Made by a program: the position numbers and the translations under genes | Notes under the pieces: model-generated | What the model was told of the DNA's origin: nothing | What the model saw: the letters and a program-made list of their open reading frames with translations, nothing else | The model's database searches: none | Shown: in pieces, positions 9,627 through 18,549 of the stretch | Position numbering within the stretch: position 1 is the first letter of the stretch | Layout: every line of letters starts with the position of its first letter | NCBI RefSeq assembly: GCF_037152535.1 | Contig: NZ_JBBCMA010000007.1 | Location: 1 to 64,000 of the forward strand | Origin: Leclercia sp. AS011 | GTDB taxonomy: Bacteria; Pseudomonadota; Gammaproteobacteria; Enterobacterales; Enterobacteriaceae | DNA: 64,000 nucleotides | Reading direction: 5' to 3'

Positions 9627-11669
9627 ATGACAAAAACAGCGAAGATTATCACCTGGTCCGGGGGGGTCTTCTTGTTGCTGATTGTGGTGCTCATTGTCGT
9701 GATCGCGACATTTGACTGGAACCGCCTCAAACCGACCATCAACCAGAAAGTCTCAACTGAACTCAACCGTCCTTTCGCCATTCGCGGCGATCTGGGCGTC
9801 GTGTGGGAGCGCCAGAAAGGCGAAACGGGCTGGCGCAGCTGGATCCCGTGGCCACACGTGCATGCCGATGACGTTATGCTCGGCAATCCGCCCGATATTC
9901 CTGAAATTACGATGGTGCATCTGCCGCGCGTCGAAGCGACGCTGGCTCCGCTGGCGCTGCTGACCAAAACGGTCTATCTGCCGTGGATCAAACTCCAGAA
10001 ACCCGATGCCCGGCTGATCCGCCTGTCGGAGAAGACCAACAACTGGACCTTTGATTTCGCGGAGAGCAAAGACAAAGAGGCTGCCGCCAAACCTTCGTCC
10101 TGGTCATTCCGGCTCGACAACATTCTTTTCGATCGCGGGCGCGTCGCCATTGACGATGCGGTGAGCAAAGCCAACCTCGAGATCTTCGTCGATCCGCTGG
10201 GTAAAGCGCTGCCTTTCAGCGAAGTCACCGGCACGAAGGGCAAAGAGGAGAAGAGCAAGGTGGGCGATTACGTCTTTGGCCTGAAAGCCGAAGGGCGTTA
10301 CAACAACCAGCCGCTGAAGGGCAGCGGAAAAATTGGCGGCATGCTGGCGCTGCGCGGGGAAGGCACGCCGTTCCCGGTGCAGGCCGATTTCCGCTCCGGT
10401 AATACCCGGGTGGCCTTTGTCGGCACGGTGAGCGATCCCATGAAGATGGGCGGGGTCGATCTGCGCCTCAAATTCTCCGGCGATTCGCTGGGCGAGCTGT
10501 ACGAGCTGACCGGCGTCCTGCTCCCGGATACCCCGCCGTTTGAAACCGACGGGCATCTGGTGGCAAAAATCGACCCTGAAAAATCCTCCGTCTATGATTA
10601 CCGCGACTTTAACGGTCGGATCGGTGACAGCGATATTCATGGCTCGCTGACCTACAGCACCGGTAAACCGCGGCCGAAGCTGGAAGGCGACATGGAGTCA
10701 CGGCAGCTGCGCCTCGCCGATCTGGGGCCGCTAATTGGCGTTGATTCCGGTAAAGGCACCAAAGCGCAGAAGGTGAGAAAGCAGGCTCCGCCGTCGGGCA
10801 AAGTGCTGCCTAACGACCGCTTCGAAACCGATAAATGGGATGTGATGGATGCCGATGTGCGCTTCAAGGGGCGTCGCATCGAGCATGGCAGCAGCCTGCC
10901 GCTGAGCGATCTCTCGACCCACATCATTCTTAAAAATGCTGACCTGCAGCTGAAGCCGCTGAAATTTGGCATGGCGGGCGGGACGATCTCGGCCAACATC
11001 AAGCTGGAAGGGGACAAGAAACCGATGCACGGCCAGGCGGAGATCCAGGCCCGTCGGTTGAAGCTCAAACAGCTGATGCCCGACGTGGAGCTGATGCAGA
11101 AAACCCTCGGCGAGATGAACGGCGATGCGACCATCCGCGGCGTGGGTAACTCCGTGGCCGCCCTGCTGGGCAACGGCAACGGCAACCTGAAGTTGCTGAT
11201 GAACGATGGGCTGGTCAGCCGCAACCTGATGGAGATCCTCGGCCTTAACGTCGGTAACTTCCTGGTCGGGCAGATTTTTGGTGACGATGAGGTGAGGGTC
11301 AACTGTGCGGCGGCCAATATCGACCTGGTCAACGGCGTTGCCCGTCCGCAGATCTTTGCCTTTGATACTGAAAATGCGGTTATCAACATTACCGGCACGG
11401 CCAGTATGGCTTCGGAGCAACTGGATCTGACGATTAACCCTGAAAGCAAAGGCATTCGCATCGTCACCCTGCGCTCACCGCTGTACGTACGCGGTAGCTT
11501 TAAAGATCCGGATGCGGGAGTGAAGGCGGGGCCGTTAATTGCACGCGGTGCGGTGGCGGCGGCGCTGGCTACGCTGGTAACGCCAGCGGCGGCGCTGTTA
11601 GCACTGATCTCCCCGTCCGAGGGGCAGGCCAATCAGTGTCAGGTGATCCTGTCGCAGATGAAGAAATAA
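9627..11669 (+). CDS. yhjG: AsmA-family protein YhjG
   Basis: Inner-membrane anchored protein of the AsmA/TamB-like bridge family, members of which take part in phospholipid transport to the outer membrane. The 680-residue protein has one N-terminal membrane helix (about 8-28) and then a long periplasmic region with AsmA repeats (DWNRLKPTINQKV near the start; ANIKLEGDKKPMHGQAEIQ in the C-terminal half) and a hydrophobic Ala-rich tail. Length is close to E. coli YhjG. Its specific substrate is not known to me. Confidence 0.9.
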   Translation: MTKTAKIITWSGGVFLLLIVVLIVVIATFDWNRLKPTINQKVSTELNRPFAIRGDLGVVWERQKGETGWRSWIPWPHVHADDVMLGNPPDIPEITMVHLPRVEATLAPLALLTKTVYLPWIKLQKPDARLIRLSEKTNNWTFDFAESKDKEAAAKPSSWSFRLDNILFDRGRVAIDDAVSKANLEIFVDPLGKALPFSEVTGTKGKEEKSKVGDYVFGLKAEGRYNNQPLKGSGKIGGMLALRGEGTPFPVQADFRSGNTRVAFVGTVSDPMKMGGVDLRLKFSGDSLGELYELTGVLLPDTPPFETDGHLVAKIDPEKSSVYDYRDFNGRIGDSDIHGSLTYSTGKPRPKLEGDMESRQLRLADLGPLIGVDSGKGTKAQKVRKQAPPSGKVLPNDRFETDKWDVMDADVRFKGRRIEHGSSLPLSDLSTHIILKNADLQLKPLKFGMAGGTISANIKLEGDKKPMHGQAEIQARRLKLKQLMPDVELMQKTLGEMNGDATIRGVGNSVAALLGNGNGNLKLLMNDGLVSRNLMEILGLNVGNFLVGQIFGDDEVRVNCAAANIDLVNGVARPQIFAFDTENAVINITGTASMASEQLDLTINPESKGIRIVTLRSPLYVRGSFKDPDAGVKAGPLIARGAVAAALATLVTPAAALLALISPSEGQANQCQVILSQMKK

Positions 11670-11680
11670 CGCGGGGGATG

Positions 11681-11751
11681 TGCCCGGCGGCGCAATGCTT
11701 GCCGGGCCTACCAGAGAATGGAGGCCGGGTAAGCGCAGCGCCACCCGGCAT
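11681..11751. repeat. Paired REP elements (BIME) between yhjG and yhjE
   Basis: Two REP palindromes in opposite orientation: TGCCCGGCGGC...GCCGGGCCTAC and GGCCGGGTAAGCGCAGCGCC...CCCGGCA. They lie between two convergent genes, a usual BIME position, and may stop transcription or bind gyrase or IHF. Confidence 0.85.
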
Positions 11752-11757
11752 TAAGCA

Positions 11758-13080
11758 TTACAAAGACTGATGGCGGGTCTCGTGGGTCAACAGCAGGGCA
11801 ATCAGCGTCAGCGCCGCCATGGTCGCCAGGTAGTAACCGACATACGCCAGACCGTAATTTGCCTGCAGCCAGGTCGCGATATACGGCGCGACAGAGGCAC
11901 CCAGAATCGAGGAGACGTTATAGGAGAATGACGCCCCGGTATAACGCACTTCGGTCGGGAACAGCTCTGGCAGCAGCGCGCCCATCGGACCAAACGTCAG
12001 CCCCATCAGGCTCAGACCAATCAGCAGATAAGCCATCACCAGCGCCGGGTTACCGGAACCGAGCAGCGGCGGGAAGACGAACAGCGCAAACAGAATGATC
12101 AGCGAAGTAATGACGATCATGCTCGGGCGACGACCAAAGCGGTCAGCCAGCAGCCCGGCAATCGGCACCATCACGCCAAAGCCAATCACCGCCATCATCA
12201 GCATCCACAGCACTTCGTTACGCGGCAGACCCAGACCCACGGGTGCCGCGGTGGTGCTGAAGGTCATGGAGTAGACGGTCATGATATAGAACAGCGTATA
12301 GGTCGCCAGCATGATAAAGGTGCCGAGCACCGTCACGCGAACGTGTTTGGTCAGCAGGGTGCCGAGCGGGATTTTTACCTGTTTCTTCGCGGCGGCCACT
12401 TTAGCGAACACCGGGGTCTCATGCAGGGAGACGCGCACATACAAGCCGATCAGCACCAGCACCGCCGAGAAGATAAACGGAATACGCCAGCCCCAGGTCA
12501 TGAACTGCTCGTCGGTCAGCAGCCAGGAGAGCAGCAGGAAGGTACCGTTGGCAAAGAAGAAGCCAATCGGCGCGCCCAGCTGCGGGAAGGAGCCATACAG
12601 CGCGCGCTTGCGCGGTGGGGCATTCTCGGTCGCCAGCAGCGCCGCGCCGCCCCATTCACCGCCCAGACCCAGACCCTGACCAAAACGGGCCAGCGCCAGC
12701 AGCAGCGGAGCCAGAATACCGATGGTCTCGTAGGTCGGCAGCAGGCCGATAGCAACGGTGGAGATCCCCATGGTCAGCAGCGAGGCGACCAGCGTCACCT
12801 TACGCCCGACGCGGTCGCCAAAGTGGCCGAACAGCGCGGAACCAATAGGACGTGCGATAAAGGCGATAGCGAAGGTCGCCAGCGACTGCAGCGTGGCCGC
12901 CGTCGGGTCGCCCTGCGGAAAGAAGATATGCGGGAAAACGATGACCGCAGCGGTGGCGTAAATGTAGAAGTCGAAGAATTCGATGGCGGTGCCAATCAGC
13001 GATGCGACGACGACTTTGTTACGCGAGTTAACCGGAACGTTTTCCTGCTCTGAATTGAGTGTTGTGGCTGTGGCTTGCAT
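11758..13080 (-). CDS. yhjE: MFS metabolite:H+ symporter YhjE
   Basis: Inner-membrane transporter of the metabolite:H+ symporter branch of the major facilitator superfamily (ProP/ShiA/KgtP relatives). Substrate unknown. The 440-residue protein has about 12 helices, the family motif FGHFGDRVGRKV (about 83-94) between helices 2 and 3, and DRFGRRPSM in the second half. Length equals E. coli YhjE. It faces yhjG across the BIME. The 272 bases upstream hold its promoter region and the end of yhjD; I see no certain operator there. Confidence 0.93.
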   Translation of the reverse strand: MQATATTLNSEQENVPVNSRNKVVVASLIGTAIEFFDFYIYATAAVIVFPHIFFPQGDPTAATLQSLATFAIAFIARPIGSALFGHFGDRVGRKVTLVASLLTMGISTVAIGLLPTYETIGILAPLLLALARFGQGLGLGGEWGGAALLATENAPPRKRALYGSFPQLGAPIGFFFANGTFLLLSWLLTDEQFMTWGWRIPFIFSAVLVLIGLYVRVSLHETPVFAKVAAAKKQVKIPLGTLLTKHVRVTVLGTFIMLATYTLFYIMTVYSMTFSTTAAPVGLGLPRNEVLWMLMMAVIGFGVMVPIAGLLADRFGRRPSMIVITSLIILFALFVFPPLLGSGNPALVMAYLLIGLSLMGLTFGPMGALLPELFPTEVRYTGASFSYNVSSILGASVAPYIATWLQANYGLAYVGYYLATMAALTLIALLLTHETRHQSL

Positions 13081-13309
13081 AAACTTTTCTTATTTTTGGC
13101 GAACGAAAGGCCATATTACGCACAGCAAAAGCGACATTTCAATCTGTAACAAACGCAGCGAATGGCGAAAAATACAGCAAAAAGTGAATAATTTTCAGGC
13201 CAGGAAATTCACATCTATGAAATGCTTCACAGAAATTAATACTTAGAGGATAAAACTGGTTTTTGGTTAAATAAAAGTTACAGGCTGGATTTATATGCTG
13301 AAATGATGA

Positions 13310-13345
13310 ATCGGGCTGAAATATTGCATTCTTATCCAGCCCGAT
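13310..13345 (-). terminator. Hairpin downstream of yhjD
   Basis: ATCGGGCTG pairs perfectly with CAGCCCGAT (9 bp) just beyond the yhjD stop on the minus strand. The trailing sequence has few T residues, so efficiency is uncertain. Confidence 0.45.
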
Positions 13346-13352
13346 GGGGTGT

Positions 13353-14393
13353 TTAACGGTGCGTTTTGCCAGGCATTCGGCGGTCATCCGGGTACTGGGC
13401 GGTGGCGATCCACGCCGCGCAGAACAGCGTCAGTCTGGCGAAGAAGTAGAAGAAGGCCAGCAGCCCCAGCACGGAGCCGAATGCTGCCCCGGACGGGGAC
13501 GACACCAGTGACGGCAGGGTATAGGTCATCACGATTTTGATGACCTCAAAGCCAACCGCGGCAATAAAGGTGCCGCGGATCAGCGCCCTGCGCCGTGGCC
13601 GGTGGCGCGGTAGACGCCAGAAGATCCAGAAGAACAGCAGATAGTTCGCCAGCATGGAGATAGCCAGCCCCACCAGATGCCAGACGGGTTTCAGCCACTC
13701 GATGGTATCCAGATAGAGCGCGGAGATAATCATCTGCTGTGCTGCCCCTGCCGCAGAGGTGATGGAGAGGGTGATAATCAGCGCCACCAGCAGGCCAATC
13801 AGCGAGACGAAGTCGCGGAAATACTTGATCCAGATTTTCTCCTCATCCTGCGGCTTACGCTCCCAGACGTCCCGCGACTGGGCGCGGATTGCCTCGCGCA
13901 GGTTGCCCATCCAGTTAATGCCGGAGTAAAGCGCCACTAACAGCCCGACAATGCCCACGGTGGTGCGCTGCTGTACGGCGGTGCTGATGGTGCTTTTCAG
14001 GGTGGCAGCCAGCGTCGGATCGCTGACGCTTAGCAGAATTTTACCGAAGATGTCCTGTAGCAGGGTCGGGTGCGACACCAGAATGAAACCTGCCGCGGCA
14101 AAAGAGAGCATCAGGATCGGGATCATCGATAAAAATGAGAAGTAGGTGATCGCCGCCCCGAACTGATTGCCCAGCCGATCGTTAAAGCGTTCGGTGGCAC
14201 GCAGCAGGTGAGCAATCGTCGGATGCTGCTGAAGCAACTGATAGAGATCCTTTGCCTTATCCAGCAGGCTACCCGTTTTGCGCACGGCGGTGATTTTGGG
14301 CTCCGGCGACGCCTCGGGCGGACGGGTTTCCAGTTTTTTAATCGGATCGAAGTCCAGATCCTGAGTAGGACGTTGCGGGTTGCTATCCGGCAT
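13353..14393 (-). CDS. yhjD: Inner-membrane protein YhjD (YihY/BrkB family)
   Basis: Multi-pass membrane protein. In E. coli a mutant YhjD suppresses loss of Kdo-lipid A export, which suggests a role in lipid transport, but the activity is not settled. The 346-residue product has a hydrophilic N-terminus (residues 1-85), then about six hydrophobic helices, with the family segments RFNDRLGNQFGAAITYFSF and PRHRPRRRALIRG in between. The C-terminus is short and basic. It lies next to the regulator yhjC, as in E. coli. Confidence 0.9.
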   Translation of the reverse strand: MPDSNPQRPTQDLDFDPIKKLETRPPEASPEPKITAVRKTGSLLDKAKDLYQLLQQHPTIAHLLRATERFNDRLGNQFGAAITYFSFLSMIPILMLSFAAAGFILVSHPTLLQDIFGKILLSVSDPTLAATLKSTISTAVQQRTTVGIVGLLVALYSGINWMGNLREAIRAQSRDVWERKPQDEEKIWIKYFRDFVSLIGLLVALIITLSITSAAGAAQQMIISALYLDTIEWLKPVWHLVGLAISMLANYLLFFWIFWRLPRHRPRRRALIRGTFIAAVGFEVIKIVMTYTLPSLVSSPSGAAFGSVLGLLAFFYFFARLTLFCAAWIATAQYPDDRRMPGKTHR

Positions 14394-14447
14394 CAGTCAC
14401 GTTTTCCTTATTGTTTAGCGGGAGGTCTCTGGAATTATAGTCTGCCC

Positions 14448-15347
14448 TCAGTCAACGTACGCTTTCATGATGTCCGTGAGCCAGGCCATAAACAGATGTA
14501 CCCGGCGAGAGAGGTTGCGGCGGTGGGGATAAATAAGCGAGACCGGCATCGGTCTGGCGCGGTACTGGGGCAGGATTTCCAGCAGCTTTTTGGCGCGCAG
14601 CGCGTCACGCACGCCCACTCGCGGCGCCTGGATAATCCCCAGCCCGGCAAGTGCTGAGGCGTTGTACGTCTCGGTGCTGTTGACCGTCAGCACGCCGCCG
14701 GTCTTCACCCAGTGGCTCGACTCGCCGTCGAAGTATTCGAACCCCTGTGGCCGGGTGCCGAGATGCGTCGCGTAGTGCACCACGGCATGGGAGGCTAAAT
14801 CCTCCAGCCCGTCGGGATAACCAAAACGCGACAGATAATCCGGGCTGGCGCAGTTGATCACCGACAGTTTGCCGAGCGGCCGGGCGATCAAGCCGGAATC
14901 CTTCAGCGTGCCGACGCGCACCACGCAGTCAAACCCTTCCCGAATCACATCCACCAGCCGGTCGCTGCTGCTCAACTCCAGCTCGATGCCGGGATACTGT
15001 TGTAAAAAAAGCGGCAGTCGGGGGATGACTAAATTTCGCGCAACGCTGGCGGGCATATCCACCCGCAATCTTCCGCTGACGCTGGCAGGGTCGTGCAAAA
15101 AAAGACCATCCAGTTCATCCATGTTGGCCAGCAGATCTTTGGCCCGCTCGTAATAGACCATCCCATCCTGAGTCAGGCTGACGCGCCGCGTGGTGCGGTG
15201 CAGTAGCTGGGTGCCAAGCCCGTTCTCCAGGGCCTGGATCAGTCGGGATACGCTACCTTTAGGAAGGCCCATAGAGTCCGCTGCGCGGGAAAAACTCTCC
15301 AGTTCAGCGACGCGAATGAACAACTGCATTGCCTGAATTTTATCCAT
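14448..15347 (-). CDS. yhjC: LysR-type transcriptional regulator YhjC
   Basis: LysR-family regulator. The HTH occupies about residues 15-60 (AADSMGLPKGSVSRLIQALE) and the effector domain follows, with SSSDRLVDVIREGFDCVVR typical of the CrgA/DmlR branch. I use the ATG at 15347 (MDKIQAMQ, the family start); a GTG nine bases upstream is possible, and neither has a strong ribosome site. It is divergent from an SDR gene 119 bp away, so that gene is its likely target, in place of E. coli yhjB. Confidence 0.9.
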   Translation of the reverse strand: MDKIQAMQLFIRVAELESFSRAADSMGLPKGSVSRLIQALENGLGTQLLHRTTRRVSLTQDGMVYYERAKDLLANMDELDGLFLHDPASVSGRLRVDMPASVARNLVIPRLPLFLQQYPGIELELSSSDRLVDVIREGFDCVVRVGTLKDSGLIARPLGKLSVINCASPDYLSRFGYPDGLEDLASHAVVHYATHLGTRPQGFEYFDGESSHWVKTGGVLTVNSTETYNASALAGLGIIQAPRVGVRDALRAKKLLEILPQYRARPMPVSLIYPHRRNLSRRVHLFMAWLTDIMKAYVD

Positions 15348-15466
15348 AGGGAGCACTCATTGTTGTTGGATATGAAACAGTGAAGCGTTGTTAGCCATAT
15401 TTATTGATTTTCTAACACCTAATAAGCTCTTTCTCAATCACCACCACAGCCGAAACGAGGTTTCTT

Positions 15467-16225
15467 ATGACTGAACGTATTGCATTAGTGACTGGCGGCA
15501 GCCGCGGGCTCGGTAAAAACGCGGCGCTAAAGCTGGCAGAGAAAGGTGTCGGGATCCTTCTGACCTGGAACCGCAGCCAGCAGGAAGCGCTTGATGTCGT
15601 GCGCGAAATTGAGCAAAAAGGGGTAAAAGCGGCGGCATTGCAGCTGAACGTCGGCGATATCACCAACTTTGAATATTTTGCCGGACAGGTTGAAGAAACC
15701 CTGCACAGAGTCTGGCAGCGCAACAGCTTCGATTATTTGTTGAACAACGCGGGCGTGGGTTTATACGCCCCTTATGTGGAGACCACCGAAGCGCAATTTG
15801 ATGAGGCGATGAACATCCATTTCAAAGGCCCCTTCTTCCTGACCCAGCGCCTGTTACCCCTGATGAAAAACGGCGGGCGGATCCTGAATGTCTCTTCTGG
15901 CCTGGCGCGTTTTGCCCTGCCGGGCTCCAGCACCTATGCGGCAATGAAAGGGGCGATGGAGGTACTTACCCGCTACCAGGCGAAGGAGCTGGGCGCGCGT
16001 GGCATCACCGCCAATATTATTGCCCCGGGCGCGATTGAAACTGACTTCGGCGGCGGGCGCGTGCGCGATAATAAGGAACTTAACCAGCATATTGCCTCGC
16101 AGACGGCACTAGGGCGCGTCGGATTGCCTGACGACATTGGCGATGCGATTGCGGCCCTGCTTAGCGACGAGCTTGGCTGGATGAACGCGCAGCGGATTGA
16201 AGTTTCCGGGGGAATGTTCCTGTAA
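15467..16225 (+). CDS. Short-chain dehydrogenase/reductase divergent from yhjC
   Basis: NAD(P)-dependent oxidoreductase of unknown substrate. The 252-residue protein shows the full classical SDR pattern: TGGSRGLG cofactor motif (about 9-16), NNAG (about 92-95), the catalytic Ser in LNVSSGLA (about 142-149), YAAMK (about 159-163) and the APGAIETDF post-catalytic segment. The divergent layout with the LysR gene yhjC suggests YhjC controls it, probably in answer to a small electrophile or aldehyde (inference). Confidence 0.88.
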   Translation: MTERIALVTGGSRGLGKNAALKLAEKGVGILLTWNRSQQEALDVVREIEQKGVKAAALQLNVGDITNFEYFAGQVEETLHRVWQRNSFDYLLNNAGVGLYAPYVETTEAQFDEAMNIHFKGPFFLTQRLLPLMKNGGRILNVSSGLARFALPGSSTYAAMKGAMEVLTRYQAKELGARGITANIIAPGAIETDFGGGRVRDNKELNQHIASQTALGRVGLPDDIGDAIAALLSDELGWMNAQRIEVSGGMFL

Positions 16226-16257
16226 CCCGGTGCCGGGGAGGGAGCCCCGCGGCACGC

Positions 16258-16785
16258 TTAGCGGTACTCTCTCTTCAACAGCCCAAACAGCCAGTCGTTA
16301 TGCCACTCGCCTGCCAGCCAGTAGCTTTCGCGCAGCTCCCCTTCCAGCACAAATCCCGCTTTCTCCAGCAGGCGTTTCGAGGCCACGTTGCCCGCCGTTA
16401 CTGTGGCGGTTAAGCGACGAATGCCGCCCTGGCCGAAGGCGTAATCGCACACCGCCTGTAAGGACTCAAAGCCGTAGCCTTTTCCTTGCGCCTCGGAAGC
16501 AAACAAGAATCCCACTTCAGCGCAGTCATCATCGTGATGAATATACCCGGTCACCCCGAGTGGCAGCTGGCTGGCGTTATCCCGCACCACCAGACACAGC
16601 CAGTGGTCGCTGCCCGGCGTCCATGCCGGCAGACGCGCGGTAAAGGCCTCGCGGATGGCCGCCTCCGGACGGGCTTCGGCCACGTAGCGCATCACGTCGG
16701 GATGCTGCTGTAGCGAGAGGAAAAAGGGCCAGTCTGCTTCCTGTAGCGGGGAGCAGGTTAAACGCGGGGTAAGCAATACGGGCAT
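16258..16785 (-). CDS. GNAT-family N-acetyltransferase (RimJ/RimL-like)
   Basis: Acetyl-CoA dependent acetyltransferase, acceptor unknown. The 175-residue product begins MPVLLTPRLTCSPLQEADW, typical of the RimJ/RimL group, and has EVGFLFASEAQGKGYGFES (acetyl-CoA pyrophosphate loop Q/RxxGxG/A) and NVASKRLLEKAGF. The ATG at 16785 is chosen because GGAG sits 8 bases ahead and the family alignment begins there; a longer frame to 16959 adds 58 residues unlike the family. Confidence 0.85.
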   Translation of the reverse strand: MPVLLTPRLTCSPLQEADWPFFLSLQQHPDVMRYVAEARPEAAIREAFTARLPAWTPGSDHWLCLVVRDNASQLPLGVTGYIHHDDDCAEVGFLFASEAQGKGYGFESLQAVCDYAFGQGGIRRLTATVTAGNVASKRLLEKAGFVLEGELRESYWLAGEWHNDWLFGLLKREYR

Positions 16786-16938
16786 GCCAGGTCTCCGGGA
16801 ACTTTTGTAAATGATTTTAACATTATCACTGAAATAGTACCCATTATCGGGTATGTTTAATCTGGTATAACCACTTATAAAAAAGACCGCTCTCCGACAG
16901 CTGCCTCTGCATAAGTACGCAGCATTTAAAGGAAAATG

Positions 16939-18537
16939 ATGACCCTCAGTAAATCGCACGTGAACCGCGAGCAGTTTGAACGCTGTCTGGGAATTATTCG
17001 TCAGGCCTCCGTAGAGATCCTGCTTCTGTTAAAGGTGCACGTTGCCGAAGGCAAAGATCCCCGTTGGTTCCTTGAGCAGCTCGATTCCGCCAGGCTGGCG
17101 CTGGGGGGCTGGGCGAGAGTGGCCAAGCAGCTCAACCTCAATGACGCGGAGCTGTCGCAGTTCACGCTGCAACTGCGGCTGTTACAGCAGCGGGTGCCGC
17201 AATATGAGAGCGGGCAGGAGGTGAGCGACAACCAGCTGATCGCCGCGACGCGCTTTGTGACGGCACTTGAACATCTGCGTCTGCAGCAGCCGTTGCTAAC
17301 CTACAGCACGGAGATGGGCCCCAGCGATGACCTGCGCCAGCAGCACGCGCAAAAGCAGGTGCGGACCCTGGAGCTGATGATAAAAGGGCTGATTATGCAG
17401 GCGTGGCCGGATCCTACGCGGCTGAACAATCACCTGAAAACACTCTTCAGCGCCGATCGGGTGCGTGGCTGGCTGCAGCAGGGTGAACGTAACGACGCGC
17501 TGGGCGGCATGATGTTCAGCGAGCTGGCTCTGATGCTGGTGGATAAAAAAGAGTACTCCCGCTCCTATTCGGCGCTGTTCAGCGATCCGTCCCTGCTGAC
17601 GCTGATGGTAGAGCCGCGTAAAACGCTACAGACCTTCCTCGATGATATCCGGCTGATCCGCAATAAAATTATTGCTCAGCAGCCGCTGACCTCCACGCAA
17701 ATGCTGTTGCTGGATAACTATTACGCCCAGATCGCCAGCCCCGTGCAGCGGGCGTTTGATGAAGGCCGCACCGCCGTGAATCCGGCGGGACTGATGGCAG
17801 AGGACACTCACACGCTGAATCTCTTCTGGGAGAACGCGCGGATAAAAAATACCGCCACGGGAGACGATATTTTTGAGGTGCGTGACACCATCGATAAACC
17901 GAACCGTCGGCCCGCACGCACCCCGGAGCAGCGCGATTACCTGATCTCGGTTGTGCTGTGGGGCGCGGTAGGGGTAATGGTGATGGGGATGCTCATGATG
18001 GGCACCTGGCTGTTAATTGAAAGCAGCACCCCGACTCAGGCAGCCAGCACCGTCGCGCCCGAGAAGGCGGTGGTAGTGGAAGAGATGCGCGAGAGCCCTT
18101 CCTCTCGTGAAACGCTGACCCGGATGGGCGTTACCTGGGATGAGAATAACTTCCGCTCGGCGATAGACCGCAACGACACCCGGGTGGCGGTGCTGTTCCT
18201 GAAAGCGGGGATGGACTGGAAGCTTTCCTGGACCGAGCACGCGCTCTCCGCGGGTCATCGCGAGGTGCTGGATTTACTGATGCGCTATCGTCTGCAGATG
18301 ACCCAGGAGAAGCCCTGTCGGCAGTTTATTACCAATCTGGGCCATGCGATGGCCGCAGGTGAACCGCTGACGGGCCTGCGTAAGGAGTATCTCCAGGCCT
18401 TCTGCACCGTTCCGGCGGTGGTCGAGCGGCAGCGACGCGAGATGGATCAGGCGAAGCGGCGGGCACAGGCGCAGCCGGACGCCAGCACCAAAAAATGGCA
18501 ATCGATCCAGACGGCGATTTACGAGGTGATTCGCTGA
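16939..18537 (+). CDS. Large cytoplasmic-then-membrane protein, possibly the STY4199/HEPN family
   Basis: Function unknown. The 532-residue protein has a long helical N-terminal region (1-325), one clear membrane helix (about 334-357, ISVVLWGAVGVMVMGML), and a C-terminal charged domain of about 165 residues with coiled-coil-like Glu/Arg runs (ESPSSRETL, VERQRREMDQAKRRAQ). I recall a family called STY4199 HEPN-domain protein at this place in Salmonella and Klebsiella, but I cannot confirm a HEPN catalytic motif. Two tandem ATGs exist; the second has better spacing from AAAGGA. It runs toward treF, 12 bp away. Confidence 0.65.
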   Translation: MTLSKSHVNREQFERCLGIIRQASVEILLLLKVHVAEGKDPRWFLEQLDSARLALGGWARVAKQLNLNDAELSQFTLQLRLLQQRVPQYESGQEVSDNQLIAATRFVTALEHLRLQQPLLTYSTEMGPSDDLRQQHAQKQVRTLELMIKGLIMQAWPDPTRLNNHLKTLFSADRVRGWLQQGERNDALGGMMFSELALMLVDKKEYSRSYSALFSDPSLLTLMVEPRKTLQTFLDDIRLIRNKIIAQQPLTSTQMLLLDNYYAQIASPVQRAFDEGRTAVNPAGLMAEDTHTLNLFWENARIKNTATGDDIFEVRDTIDKPNRRPARTPEQRDYLISVVLWGAVGVMVMGMLMMGTWLLIESSTPTQAASTVAPEKAVVVEEMRESPSSRETLTRMGVTWDENNFRSAIDRNDTRVAVLFLKAGMDWKLSWTEHALSAGHREVLDLLMRYRLQMTQEKPCRQFITNLGHAMAAGEPLTGLRKEYLQAFCTVPAVVERQRREMDQAKRRAQAQPDASTKKWQSIQTAIYEVIR

Positions 18538-18549
18538 TGTAGCGGGGAG

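Noticed and set aside
14448..15356. GTG at 15356 as the yhjC start
   Set aside because: Adds only MLP before the family N-terminus MDKIQ; the ATG at 15347 fits relatives, though no strong ribosome site decides it.
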